Shown in pieces: positions 47,084-57,841 of a stretch of 64,000 nt of DNA (its first letter is position 1; each line of letters begins with the position of its first letter). The translations under genes and the position numbers were made by a program. The stretch comes from Plotosus lineatus (lineage: Eukaryota > Chordata > Actinopteri > Siluriformes > Plotosidae), in contig CM045745.1 in assembly GCA_024760905.1 (NCBI GenBank), forward strand, positions 8,990,282 to 9,054,281, read 5' to 3'. Below the pieces are notes generated by a model. The model made no database searches. It had not been told where the DNA came from and saw only the letters and a program-made list of their open reading frames with translations.

Positions 47084-47638
47084 AGTGGTACCTCACCTTA
47101 CGAAAGTCTCACCAAATGAAAAATTCAGATTACGAAGCGCATTTTCCTCAAATGTTTAAAACATTCAAACAATGCATGAGCTGCTCTCCCATCAATGACG
47201 TTCAAACATCCCGCCCCGCCGGCCTCCCATTGGCTAACAACTGAGCTGTCGTTCATGTCGCCTTTACTCAAGCGCCATCTTGGACAGGTCCACCTGACGC
47301 CATCTTGGACAGGCATTCCTTTGCCTAGGAGGAATGACGCATCTACCTCCCATTGCCGATTACAGAGCTGAATCCACCATAATGCTTTTCGTGCTCGACG
47401 GGCTCGAGTGATATCACAAAGGAATATGGCCAAACCCGTCTACCATCGGTACGATATTGAAGCAGAAAGAGGTCTTAAAGGGTATACTTTTATCATTTTT
47501 AAAGGGTTTAAGGGGTAGTATTGGGGGCCTTGGAACGAATCACGCATTTTACATGTAAAATGCAGTTCAACTTACGAAAAACGCAGGTTACGAAAAAAGC
47601 TCTGAAACGGATTAATTTCGTAAGGTGAAGTACCACTG
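47084..47638. mobile_element. Tigger-like MITE
   Basis: Terminal repeats CAGTGGTACCTCACCTTACG at both ends (one mismatch), TA on both sides. It has the same interior as 40265-41315 (CAAAGGAATATGGCCAAACC) and one CCAAT-type box. Confidence 0.9.
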
Positions 47639-47690
47639 TATATACTACTAGACCTTTAAATTGGGATTAGGACTGGGTTATATAATAGTA

Positions 47691-48579
47691 CAGTGGGCCC
47701 TTGCCCATTCGCGGTTCAGCACTCGCGTCTCCGCATACTTGCGGAGTGGCGAGAAACCCGGAAGTAACTGTCACATGATTCAAATTTAGCCAATGGCTGA
47801 GAACTTTTGTTTCTCCCTCCTGCTGATTGGTTGCAGATGATGTGTACACCTCTTTTTTTCTCCTTCGTGCACATGTTATCAACATGATTGCCTGAATTGC
47901 GAAGTAAAATTTTTTAGTGTGTTTTTAATGATTATTTAAGCCCTATGATGTCACTTAAACGCCCCGCATGTTCTCTAGCTTCTGGTAAGGAGCCTAAGCG
48001 CTTTCTTCATTAATAAATATTATCACAGTACAAAATTGAGAAGTTTTTACTTCATCATTACTACATTTTACTGCATTATTATTATACTCGAGGATTAGCG
48101 GCAAACTCGGTAGTTACTGCCACGTGATTCAAATTTAGCCAATGGCTGAGAGCTTTTGTTACCCCTTCCTGCTGATTGGTTGCAGATGATGCGTACACCT
48201 CTTTTTTTCTCCTTCACACACATGTCATCAATGTGACTGATTGAATTGTGAATTCATGTTTTTTTGTGTGTTTTTAATGATTATTTAAGCGCTATGATGT
48301 CACTCAAACGCCCTGCATCTTCTCTAGCTCCTGGTAAGGAGTCTAAGCGCTTTATTTATTCATAAATATTATCACAGTACAAAATTTAAAAGTTTTTACT
48401 TAATCATTACTACATTTTGCTGCATTATTACTGTATTAATGATTACGACTGGCTATAGAAACATATTTTAGCGCATGTACTATCATACATAGGGTTTTAA
48501 TACCGCGTCAATAACACAGATTTTCATGATCCGCAGGAAGGGCCGGAACCGAACCATCACGAAAAACGGGGACCTAGTG
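47691..48579. mobile_element. Family D Tigger-like MITE with internal tandem duplication
   Basis: Left CAGTGGGCCCTTGCCCATTC, right (read inward) CACTAGGTCCCCGTTTTTCG, TA flanks. Two ~330-bp copies of the body repeat with a period of about 349 bp (for example TTCAAATTTAGCCAATGGCT at both). Confidence 0.88.
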
Positions 48580-49511
48580 TATATAATAAAATATTAATAT
48601 TATCCAACACCTAAAAGAGCTTATAAAAAAGACTATAATCCCAAGTACTGTATTTACATCTTCCTGACATTTCTTTTCCCATAAATAAGGAAAATAGTCT
48701 GACAAATCTTCTGGAAAAAAAAAAAAAAAAAAATAGATGGCATGGATTGTATTTTTCCGGTTTCACCCAAATTAGGACGGGTTTCCTTTTTAAATTTGGT
48801 TCCTATCAAGGTTTCTTCCACCGTCGCTGCAGGCTTACTGATCATTGCTGTGTACGGTTTAGAGAGAATTCTTTAAGATTTGTTTCTACTATATATATTG
48901 CCTGCTTTGCGACAATGCCAGTTGTAAAAAGCCTCATACAAATAAAACTCTACTGAATCGAATTAAATTGAACAAATACAGAAAACAGTATAAATGCAAT
49001 CTTTCAGTTTTCATTAAATTAAAGCCTAACAAGTCTGATTAAAATGATAGCATCTCTAACCCATTGCAGCACAGCTGGAATACAGCCACCTTAACCAAAC
49101 GTCATATTATACAAATACGTTTACACCTTCACCTGTCTCAGTGAGATGGCATAGTGGATATTCTTAGTTTAATTACCATACAGAGAGACAGACAAGAATG
49201 TGGAGGAGGAGGAGGAGAATAAATGGTTATAGCTACTGTAAGATACATAAGTGAGGACAGGACAGGCGCTACATTTTCATTTTGGGTGTTCAACAGCACA
49301 TAATTTTAGGAAATGAAATGATAAATTATAAAATTAAATTTGTGGCCAATTCACTGTGCTAAGAGGCATCAACCTGCTTTTATATTTGCTGTTATCACTG
49401 AATATTTTCCTATAACAACACATCATACATTACTCCTTACTAACATAGTGTTGTAGGCTGACGCTTAACAATTCTTCAGAGAAAACAAGGTGGGTGACGC
49501 TGAATAGTATT

Positions 49512-49775
49512 CCGGGGATTCAGCTCAGTTGGTAGAGCGCCCGCTTTATCCTCCTGAAGATCAGCGTTTGAATCCGGCCGTGCCATACCATAAGACGTTA
49601 ACATTTGGTAGTTGTTGCTTCCTGCTTGGCGTTCAGCATCAAAAGATAGAACAACGCAATAACTGGTGCCACACAGTGGTGACAGGTGCCCGGAGCACAA
49701 AAAACACCAAGAGCGCTTTGAGCATAATATCCAGTATAGATAAAGCGCTATATAAATCTACTACAATACAATATG
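49512..49775 (+). repeat. tRNA-derived SINE family with Pol III boxes
   Basis: CTCAGTTGGTAGAGCGCCCG (box A-like) and GTTTGAATCCGGC (box B-like), then GTAGTTGTTGCTTCCTGCTT. It ends near AAGCGCTATATAAATC. The 5' and 3' ends do not pair as a tRNA acceptor stem, so it is not a tRNA gene. A second copy is at 55793. Confidence 0.85.
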
Positions 49776-49827
49776 ATTCAATAGTCACAACATGGGACTA
49801 TTTAATCGAGTTACATTGAGCTATATG

Positions 49828-50160
49828 AGGTTCTCTTTGGGAGTAACGAGGATGGATAGGATTAGATGATTCATCTTACATGTGCTGTCCCTCTGATGTG
49901 AGTCAGAGAGGCTAGATTGAGATGGTTTGGACATGTACAGAGGAGGGATAGTGACTATATTGGTAGTAGGATGCTGAGGTTGGAACTACCAGGCAGAAGG
50001 CCTAGAGGAAGACCAAAGAGAAGTTTTATGGATGTGGTGAAGGAGAACATGAAGGTCGTTGGTGTAAGCAAAGAAGAGACGCAGAGGATAGGGTGAGATG
50101 GAGGGAGATAATTCACTGTGGCGACCCCTGAAGGGAACAGCGAAAGGAAAAGAAGAAGAA
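49828..50160 (+). mobile_element. RTE LINE 3' fragment
   Basis: GAGGTTCTCTTTGGGAGTAA, TTGAGATGGTTTGGACATGT, then a 3' end TTCACTGTGGCGACCCCTGA. Same family as 17-19 kb, with a short internal deletion. Confidence 0.88.
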
Positions 50161-50440
50161 TAAATTCATCAGGCATAAAACGAACTAGTATAGTTTTACT
50201 ACATGGAAACATAAAAGGCAAACTGAATCAAACTTTTCATCGTTTCCATTTAAACTATGTGGTGCTGTTGGTGCCCCCCCCCCAATGACTGCCTGCAGCT
50301 GCATTTACTGATTATTTTGGTTTGATATGTCGCAAGACAACATTTAAAAAAATAATCAATGCGAGCAATCAATACAAATGAATAATCAACATGATCGATA
50401 AGCAGTAATGCAAAGAGAAATAAAGAAATTCAAACCTCAC

Positions 50441-50555
50441 CTTCAGCATCATCCAGGTAAGTTTTGGTGCCTTTCTTTTTTTGAAGTGTCTCACTTATTG
50501 AGGACTTCTCACCTCCCTCCACTTTCACAGGGTTCTCTGAAGTTCTCTGATTTTC
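50441..50555 (-). CDS. rgs12: RGS12 coding exon, linker leading into GoLoco
   Basis: Internal exon of 115 nt, acceptor acatcag, donor GAAG|gtgagg. Phase 0 in, one base out. It encodes ENQRTSENPVKVEGGEKSSI then SETLQKKKGTKTYLDDAE. The last residues plus the next exon give TYLDDAEEFFELL, matching the KINLDEAEEFFELI entry into the human GoLoco motif. The linker is charged and probably disordered. Confidence 0.92.
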
Positions 50556-51414
50556 CTGATGTGACATGACAACATTCAGAATTAAACAAAAATGTTTGTA
50601 CACGTACATGCAGGACTGTCTTATGCACATAGAAATAAATGTTATGAAGATGTTCTTCTATGTAAAACTGTGAATATTTGACTCAACAGTCCTTATCCTT
50701 AAAAAAAAAAACAAAAAAAAAAAAACCTCACCATAAATCTATGATACATTTTATTTAGTACTTAATCGGAGTACAAGGATCCCTCGCTACTTCGTGCTTC
50801 AATTCATGCGGCTTCAGTGTATCGCGTTTTTTTTTTTTTTTCCGAAAAATATTCTTCAAATTGAAAAATAAGGAAATTAAGGAAGAATAGGGGAAAAGTT
50901 AACGAAAATGCTACAAAAACAAGGCCAATTATGCCAAAAAAAAACAAAAACCAAAAAACAAAACCCTAAACCAACACAAAACAAAAAACAACCCAAAATC
51001 TCACATCAAAACTAGTTACATTGTTGTGAGGTGCGCATCTGTATACGTACATGTACATGTGCATATAATATCAATAAATACATACAGACACTCCCCGACT
51101 TACGTTTTAGTTCGGTTCCAGACGGCCGAACGTAAGGTGAAAAAAAACGTAAGTTGTTGCTGTATGTTCCAGTGACGTATGGCGTTCATACTGTACTATA
51201 CATCCATAAATACCATTACTGTATCTCATAAAACACCCCTAAATCAATTATTATAAACATAACATTGTAAAATAATAGCAAATATATCAAATAATATCAA
51301 CATTAATTTCAAAGAAATTAAATTCGAGCAAAATGATTTCAAATAGATAAATTTTAATCAAATTCTCTCATATACAGTATCAAATATAACCTTTAACATT
51401 CTCTATGGTGCGAT

Positions 51415-51506
51415 AAGAGTAGAAGATGCAAAGGATAGGGTGAGATGGAGACGGATGGTTTGCTGTGGGGACCCCTGAAGGGACAAGCCGAAAGGAAAAG
51501 AAGAAG
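51415..51506 (+). mobile_element. RTE LINE 3' fragment with 17-bp target duplication
   Basis: A 92-bp piece of the RTE 3' end (AAGATGCAAAGGATAGGGTG ... AAGCCGAAAGGAAAAG). It is flanked by ATTCTCTATGGTGCGAT (51398-51414) and ATTCTCTATGATGCGAT (51507-51523), one mismatch. A clear 5'-truncated retrotransposition into the Tigger element. Confidence 0.92.
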
Positions 51507-51509
51507 ATT

Positions 51510-51687
51510 CTCTATGATGCGATCTTTCTGCTTGTAAATGGTTTCGATGGTCGACGCAGCCATTTGGAAGAAACGTGCAACATTCACGTGTTTTCCACTA
51601 ACATCAATTTTCTTGATAATAGCCATCTTCGTTTCTAACGAGACGGCTTGCCGCTTCTCACTAGTAGGCTTACGCTTCTAACCAACC
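51510..51687 (-). pseudogene. Tigger-like transposase N-terminal helix-turn-helix remnant
   Basis: Minus-strand frame KRKPTSEKRQAVSLETKMAI then IKKIDVSGKHVNVARFFQMA and ASTIETIYKQKDRI. This is the CENP-B/Tigger N-terminal DNA-binding helix-turn-helix (consensus KRKAVSLETK-AIIK...). An ATG with an early stop precedes it. The DDE domain is absent. An RTE fragment inserted just after this segment. Confidence 0.85.
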
Positions 51688-52362
51688 ATATTTGCTTAGG
51701 GCTACAAAAGTCTGCAAAACAGTGTAAACACAAAGATCACAGAGACGATGTCTTAACACAAGGGTAACACTCCGTGAACTGGGAAGAAGGAGGGGCACCT
51801 TCAGTCTGTTGTTTGTAAACAATGTACGCAGCGTCATGCGGAAGTAGCATATTACGTCAGTGTACTACGTAGGTACGTCTCATACTACAGAGAGCACGCT
51901 AAACTCAAAGTTTGACATTCAAAAAAAAAAACAAAAAAAAAAACGTAAAATCAAAAAATACGTAAAATGAATGAACGTAAAGCGGGGAGTGTCTGTATTC
52001 AACACTATAAATGCTTATAATAACAATTACACATTCAAAAATGATGCATAAGATGTAAATAAAATATAAATACACACACAGACACACATTTTTATGTGAG
52101 GTGCACATATGAGTGCGTGCACAGGCATCTGCTGTATGTGTATTTATATTTTATTTACATCTTATGCATTACTTTTTAATGTTTAATTGTTATTATAAAC
52201 ATTTGTAGCATTGAATATGTATTTATTGATATTATATACACATATACATGTACGTATACATTGGTCGTGGGGGGGGGGGGTCGGGTCATCCTACTTTGCA
52301 GATTTCGATGGTCAGGTGGGGATCTCGGTCCCAATTAACCGCGGAAAGTGAGGGATCCCTGT

Positions 52363-53205
52363 ATTTGGCTGATCAGTATTCTCGGCATCATGGAAAATCA
52401 AGCACAGTCTTTCTGGAGAATGTACCTGTTAGAATTTCTTTTTTTACCAGTAATCACTGACATTATCATTATTTTATCCTAAAGGCAGTGTGTTATGTAT
52501 CAGTAGTATATATTACAGAAAACAATGCAATTAGATTGGTCCACTATTCAGGGGTTAATAGACAATTTTTCCCCCTGATTTGTGGAAAGCCTTCAAATTT
52601 GGTATTCTTTTATATGCCAAATTATTTCATCATTGCCATTGGATAAGTCGAATGATTCTTGATTGGCACATGCGGCATATTAATCACTGTCTACTATTTT
52701 TTGAATCACAGTGGTGAGCCATACTTATGCAAATATTGTAAAGCCATTAGTTTGATTATGTTGTCTGTGTGCACGTGCCCCACAGGAAAGCCAATAAATA
52801 AAGAACATGGCAGGAAGAATATACTGTACTGCGTGAGCGCTGTGGCCTTTGCAATGTCCTTGCAATTGCAGCCTATTCTCTAACTTCTACAGGCTTTTAT
52901 AAACTTGCACATGCAAACATTTTTGAAGCTCTGCTTTTATGCAGTGCCTAAATAATTATCTAATTGGATAATAAAACAATTATAGAATTAGGTTTTAATA
53001 TTTTATAAGATATGGAGAATTGTTTGAGTGTTTTCCACCTAGGCCTTTGACCTTGGCAGATAACAAGCCTTTACCCGAATATATCTGCATATCATACTTC
53101 GCCTCAAAATTGATATTTTAAAAACGTGCCTAAGACACGTTTCCTAATCCTCTTCATACACCAACAACGCCTTTCAACATTTTTTGCTCAATCGCAGCAA
53201 CTCAT
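52363..53205. other. Intron sequence, nothing recognised
   Basis: AT-rich RGS12 intron, no exon needed by phase and no known repeat seen. Confidence 0.4.
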
Positions 53206-53209
53206 ATTC

Positions 53210-53580
53210 TTTTTCTTTCGGCTGTTCCCTTCAGGGGTGACCACAGCAAATGATCTCCCTCCATCTTCATGGAAGTCATATTAATGATTCGCATGTTTGA
53301 TTTGGCGTAGGTTTTTACGTCAGATGCCCTTCCTGTCACAACCCTTTGGCGATGGACAGAAACACGCTGACGGCTATGCAGCTACTCATCACAAAAGTCA
53401 GCAATGGTTCGTTTACATGAACCTCTCACCATAGACAGTGAGAGACATGGCCGGCCTTTGATAACCCAGTTGACTGTACGGAGGGGTGTACGGTGACAAC
53501 CTTGTGAAGAGTGGGACTTGAACCCCCAAGCTTAGGATCAGTGATCCAGCACCCTTTACCACAAGCCCACCACTGCCCCC
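53210..53580 (-). repeat. SINE, head B; tail closest to the LINE 3' end
   Basis: The 5' plus-strand end TTTCGGCTGTTCCCTTCAGG, GGTGACCACAG is the RTE LINE version of the tail rather than the usual SINE version. The body runs to the head at CACTGCCCCC. A probable imperfect flanking repeat CAGCAAC is present. Confidence 0.8.
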
Positions 53581-53640
53581 ACAGCAACCTATCTGAATCA
53601 CTTTATAAAGCGAATGAGTCAGACATGCCCTGGATTTATA

Positions 53641-53645
53641 TATGA

Positions 53646-53706
<61 letters not shown>
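53641..53706. repeat. (TA)n microsatellite
   Basis: More than 25 TA units flanked by a repeated GAATTTATATA. Confidence 0.95.
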
Positions 53707-53710
<4 letters not shown>

Positions 53711-53967
53711 TTTATATAGATATGCTGCAGACTTTAGAAAACAGCTGAACTGTCAAACATCTCTTTTATCACAATAATAACACAACACTTGTTAAATAAC
53801 AAACAAGCAAAAACATCTGGAGTGGAACAGCAGGAATAAATGAGCCACATTAAACCTCACACACTCAACATACCCAGTCTTTAAAATGACAGTTTCAGAT
53901 GTGAACTGTAAGAGAGGAAAAAGTCTTTTCATTTTATTGTATTTGTTTTATTTAAATATAATAAAAT

Positions 53968-53968
<1 letters not shown>

Positions 53969-54005
<37 letters not shown>
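53969..54005. repeat. (AC)n microsatellite
   Basis: About 18 units. Confidence 0.95.
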
Positions 54006-54009
<4 letters not shown>

Positions 54010-54190
54010 GGTCTCCACCCTTGAAGACCTAACCTCCTTCAGGTTTTTTATCTCCAACCAAAGCCTAATATGCCTCGTTTAGCTGATCAAGAAGCTCTGA
54101 AGGTGATCAGATGTGCATGATTAGAGTTTGAGCCAAACTTCAGGGAGGTCAACATTCATTATAGCGTGACAGAAAACTCCTCATTCTTAC

Positions 54191-54258
54191 CGGTGTTGAC
54201 TGCCCCCTGCTGGTCAGTAACGGTCCCTGCATTTTGGAGTGAAGTGTCTTGGACTTGT
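54191..54258 (-). CDS. rgs12: RGS12 coding exon, short linker between RBD2 and GoLoco
   Basis: Internal exon of 68 nt, acceptor aaaccag, donor CCG|gtaaga, ending in phase 0. It encodes DKSKTLHSKMQGPLLTSRGQ then STP. The Lys/Ser-rich linker is poorly conserved but sits where human RGS12 has its lysine-rich linker (KQKG...KSNSIKIKGENG). Support comes from splice sites and from exact phase agreement on both sides rather than from strong residue identity. Confidence 0.82.
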
Positions 54259-54533
54259 CTGGTTTGAAATGGAAACAAAGCAAGGGTTGTATAACTGTTT
54301 TTAAGTGATGACTCTGATTTGACTCGAACAGCATTTTATCAGTAAAAGCAGTATGATGTTGGTTCAATTCCAGGAAATCTGTTGGCAATACACAAGGCTA
54401 CATATGTGAGCAGAAGTGCGTCTGTGACCTCACTCCTATCACTTGAAGGACACAAACCATTGAAAAACTGTAATACTCGGCCTTGTATAACAAAATTTAA
54501 CACGTGTGTAAGCAGGTGTTCTTATAGGAATAC

Positions 54534-54630
54534 CATTGGAACAACTTGCTTCAGAGCATTCTAGGACAACTCGCAATCCGTCAAGGTTTGATATGGGCAG
54601 TCCTAAATCGAGAGGCTGAGTTTCTCCACT
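54534..54630 (-). CDS. rgs12: RGS12 coding exon, RBD2 C-terminal part
   Basis: Internal exon of 97 nt, acceptor tttttcag, donor AATG|gtattc. Phase 0 in, one base out (G, completing Asp). It encodes SGETQPLDLGLPISNLDGLR followed by VVLECSEASCSN. This aligns with the RGS12 segment SGEKEPLDLGAPISSLDGQR-VVLEE and completes RBD2. It was found by requiring phase continuity between its neighbours; it is too short to stand out as an open frame on its own. Confidence 0.94.
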
Positions 54631-54891
54631 CTGAAAAAAAACACATTATATAAAATTAAATATATTTATTATTATAATGCATTAATTACACACACAAAAT
54701 ACAGTGTACAAATACAGGTTTCAGATCAGGTCTGTCCTTTGTCTGACACCACTTCTGATTGTTTATGTGGCAAAACTGATTCAAGACAAGCACTTTCAAG
54801 TCCAGTTGGAGACCACTGAGCTGAGCTCCACCCTTTCTTCACTACAGATGTGGTGCCACACATGCATGTTGCCATGGCAAAAGTGACTTAC

Positions 54892-55018
54892 TATTCTAGC
54901 CACCAGGTCGTTAAGGCGCAGACCGTACTTGGCAACCACAGGCCGCAGCACCTCGGCTACGGGTTTGGTCGGCTTGGCTTTCAAGCCCACAGATCTGTTA
55001 ATAGGCACCAGATCCAAT
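54892..55018 (-). CDS. rgs12: RGS12 coding exon, second Ras-binding domain (RBD2), first part
   Basis: Internal exon of 127 nt, acceptor tttttag, donor ATA|gtaagt. The first base completes an Arg codon, and the exon ends in phase 0. It encodes LDLVPINRSVGLKAKPTKPV followed by AEVLRPVVAKYGLRLNDLVARI. LDLVPINRSVGLKAKPTKPV is essentially invariant in vertebrate RGS12 and separates it from RGS14, which has a different sequence here. It forms the beta-alpha core of RBD2, which in RGS12 is linked to Raf/MAPK scaffold function. Confidence 0.97.
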
Positions 55019-55414
55019 CTAAAAATAGAAGACAGAAAGGAAATATTTATAGTTTGCAGTCAGTGGAGTCTTGAACTTTGTTTAATACTGCTTTTTTATG
55101 CACTTCAGATAAACAAGAGGAAAACATATTTCAGAAAATTGACAGTTGGCTCTTTTTGGAAGACGGGGTAACAGCCAGCTGTAAAAACGAAGCGCTGTTT
55201 GTATATGATAATGCTAGATGATGTTTCTCAGCTCTCTTTCATTCATTTACATTCACATTTACAGAGTTTGGCACACTCCGGTATGCGACATGACTTACAA
55301 GTTTGCTTTGTAGTCTTGATGAAAGACATTTTACTCTACAAGTACAAACAGGTCAGTGTCTAAGAATACTATCAAGCCACAACCCTGTTGTTACAGCGGG
55401 GATGAGCTGGTAGG

Positions 55415-55452
<38 letters not shown>

Positions 55453-55790
55453 AGTACAAGTGAATTTTATTCCTCTCCAAAATGATTAGCGTGCACTACC
55501 TAACTCTCCTCGTGCAGTGGAACAGAGAACAGCACTGTAAACCCACGACCAAATATTCTACAGATGACCGTGACTGGCTAACATCACTGTGATTTACAGG
55601 AGAGAGCCGCTGCTGTCCCTGCTTTACAGAGGGGAAGACAGATTTTGCTCTCTAGACTCCCAGGCACGCATGACTAGAGATGAGGAAAAATGTGAACCAT
55701 CCTTGGTTTGGTGATTGATGTATATAGACACTGGTTTCGAAACAAATCTTTTATTTGTTGTATCTGCAGTAATGGTAGTAGTGGGGATTT
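55019..55790. other. Intron sequence with poly-A and a repeat fragment
   Basis: A poly-A run lies at about 55419-55446. About 55250-55305 (TTTACATTCACATTTACAG, GACTTACAAG) resembles a widespread teleost repeat. No exon signal. Confidence 0.5.
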
Positions 55791-55792
55791 TA

Positions 55793-56035
55793 CTGGGGAT
55801 TTAGTTCAGTTGGTAGAGCGTCCGCTTTATCCTCCGGGAGGTCGGAGTTCGAATCCGGCCACGTCATACCATGAGATGTTAAAATTTGGGAGTTGTTGCT
55901 TCCTGCTTGGCACTCAGCATCAAAAGGATGGAACAACGCAACAACTGGTGCCGTGCAGGGAGCGCTGGGGTCTCATGCGCATTGAGCATACGTGTGTATG
56001 AAATTGCGCTATATAAGCATCCATAATAATAATTT
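55793..56035 (+). repeat. tRNA-derived SINE, second copy
   Basis: TTCAGTTGGTAGAGCGTCCG, GTTCGAATCCGGCC, GAGTTGTTGCTTCCTGCTTG and AACAACGCAACAACTGGTGC. Ends at TTGCGCTATATAAGC. Confidence 0.87.
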
Positions 56036-56249
56036 TGTAGCAGTTAAATGCTACCCCTGGTTTTCGAGAAGGACAATAATTTAGCCGCAGGTAATACTGT
56101 ACTCATGTTCAATTCACTTGTGTAGCTCTTCAATAAAGTTTGAAAATTGTGACAAATTTTTTTTTTTAAATTCATAATCTTGATACGTATAAAATTGTAA
56201 TTTAAATCAAACTAACACCTAGGTATTGGGATAATATTGTATCCGGAGC

Positions 56250-56405
56250 TCCGTGGTGATTTACATTCACAACATTTACCCAGAGCGACTTACAATAATC
56301 TTTTTTTTTTTTTTTTTTAGTACAACGGAGCCATTGAGGGTTAAGGGCCCAACAGTGGTGAGAGTGGGGATTGATCCACTGACCTTGCCACCACTGCCGC
56401 ATTCC
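56250..56405 (-). repeat. Teleost-type SINE (CAGAGCGACTTACA family)
   Basis: CCAGAGCGACTTACAATAAT and CATTGAGGGTTAAGGGCCCA, with a tRNA-like end CACCACTGCCGC. This block is remembered as widespread in teleost genomes and supports the host assignment. Confidence 0.75.
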
Positions 56406-57150
56406 CATCTCTACCCATGCCTACGCATCGTCATTAGTGTCAATTGGAATACGGATGCCTGATTACCTCCTCCTCTTGGTGCTTTTTATCACCAGTGTCT
56501 GTCGGATTTGTGAGCAGGATGAGACAAAAATTATTAAATTCATTTTCACCAAACTTGTTGGAGGAATGGGATATGGGCCTGGCAGCAGACTCAGATTAAT
56601 TGAGATTATGATCTGGACCCAGGACTTTATTAAAATATTATTAAGATTAAATTAAAGATTAAATATTATTACGCTATGATAGCCTGGTGAGCTGTTCAGG
56701 GTGTACCCTGCCTGAGATGTGCACCAGCCTCCCAGTTACTCTAATTATAATTTCTAATTAATCAAATTAATATTTCATTCATTTTCTGAACTGCATAAGA
56801 TTAAATAATATTACTATTATAAGAATTTTGCATGTTAATAGAATTATGCAAAAACTACTGATCCGATTTTCATCGAACTTGGCAGAGGGGAGGGGCCTGG
56901 AAAGAACCCAGTAACTTTTAATGTTGATCATGTTGAAAAATAAACATTAATTATGAAATACAAAAAAATCCCTATCATTGTTTAACATGAGGCGGAATAT
57001 TCATCGGACAACCACCAATCATTAATTACTTACGCCAAGTTTTCCAAATTCATTTGCATCTGGCAGAGTTTCTATTGCTGGCCCGCTGGATGTTATTGTT
57101 TTCTTAAATTGCTGCTCCTTTAAGTGCTTAGTGAAGATGTATAGATTGAA
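56406..57150. other. Intron sequence with a SINE tail fragment
   Basis: 56675-56760 is a diverged tail A (GGTGAGCTGTTCAGGGTGTA). The rest has no recognisable content. Confidence 0.5.
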
Positions 57151-57153
57151 TAT

Positions 57154-57622
57154 ACAAGAATCTCTCGCTACTTCTTGCTTCAATTCATGCGGCTTCAGTG
57201 CATCGTGTTTTTTTAAATATTCATCAAATTAAAAAAAAAGGAAATTAAGGAAGAATAGGGGGGAAAGTTAAGAAAAATGCCACAAAACAAGACCAATTAT
57301 GCAAAAAAAAAAAAAAACCCAAACAAACAAAAACAAAAAACAACCCAACCTCCCCCATCAAAACTACTTATATTTTTATGTGAGGTGCGCGTATGTGTGT
57401 ATTTTATTTACATTATTATGCATAGTTATGCATTATTTTTGAATTGTTAATTGTTATTATACACAATTATAGCATTGAATATGTATTTCTTGATATTATA
57501 TGCACATATACCTGTACGTATATGTCAGTCAGGGGGGGGTTGATCCAACTTTGCGGAATCGGGGGTGGGTGGGTGGGGGTTTCTGGGTCACAATTAACTG
57601 TGGAAAGTGAGGTATCCCTGTA
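57154..57622. mobile_element. Family E MITE
   Basis: Ends CAAGAATCTCTCGCTACTTC and, read inward, CAGGGATACCTCACTTTCC. Lies immediately downstream (minus strand) of the RBD1-closing exon. Confidence 0.8.
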
Positions 57623-57674
57623 TTGAGCATAGACAGTCACTGACTCAGCCAAATCCAAGAAGTATAGAATTTAC

Positions 57675-57748
57675 CTGAATAGAGTGCGTTTTTCAATTCG
57701 TAGGTCTCTTGAACTGAGAGACATGCTGTCTTGGTCCAACACCAGTGG
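57675..57748 (-). CDS. rgs12: RGS12 coding exon, RBD1 C-terminal strand
   Basis: Internal exon of 74 nt, acceptor ttacag, donor CAG|gtaaat, phase 0 in and phase 2 out. It encodes PLVLDQDSMSLSSRDLRIEK followed by RTLFR, nearly the same as the human RGS12 segment I recall (PLVLHQD, ESRDLRLEKRTLFR). It closes RBD1 and leads into RBD2. A MITE copy (57154-57622) ends only 52 bp from the donor side of this exon, so the start of the following intron is largely transposon. Confidence 0.95.
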
Positions 57749-57841
57749 CTGTAAGGAAATGGAAAAATAAGATAAACAGGAAAGTACCATACCACAAGGC
57801 CAGTCAAACATTACAGAATACTAAAGGGATGAAAGCAGCCA

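Larger units (their letters stand above)
51085..51995 (-). mobile_element. Tigger/pogo element, 911 bp, nested in MITE
   Basis: Terminal repeats CAGACACTCCCCGACTTACG and, read inward from the right, CAGACACTCCCCGCTTTACG. TA duplication at 51083-51084 and 51996-51997. It carries a transposase N-terminus on the minus strand. Most of the transposase is deleted. Confidence 0.92.
50774..52362. mobile_element. Family E MITE split by a Tigger element and carrying a foldback
   Basis: Outer ends AAGGATCCCTCGCTACTTCG and, read inward, CAGGGATCCCTCACTTTCC. 51085-51995 is a nested insertion. With it removed, 51040-52085 and 52130-52258 are reverse complements (AATATCAATAAATACATA / TATGTATTTATTGATATT). 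Confidence 0.85.

Noticed and set aside
49512..49590. Possible tRNA gene (box A and box B present)
   Set aside because: The 5' and 3' ends do not form an acceptor stem and the same ~240-bp unit occurs again at 55793; it is a tRNA-derived SINE.
46444..55018. RGS14 as an alternative identity for the minus-strand gene
   Set aside because: The RBD2 sequence LDLVPINRSVGLKAKPTKPV, the EFFELL GoLoco entry and the ATFV end fit RGS12; RGS14 has GLVELL and a different C-terminus.
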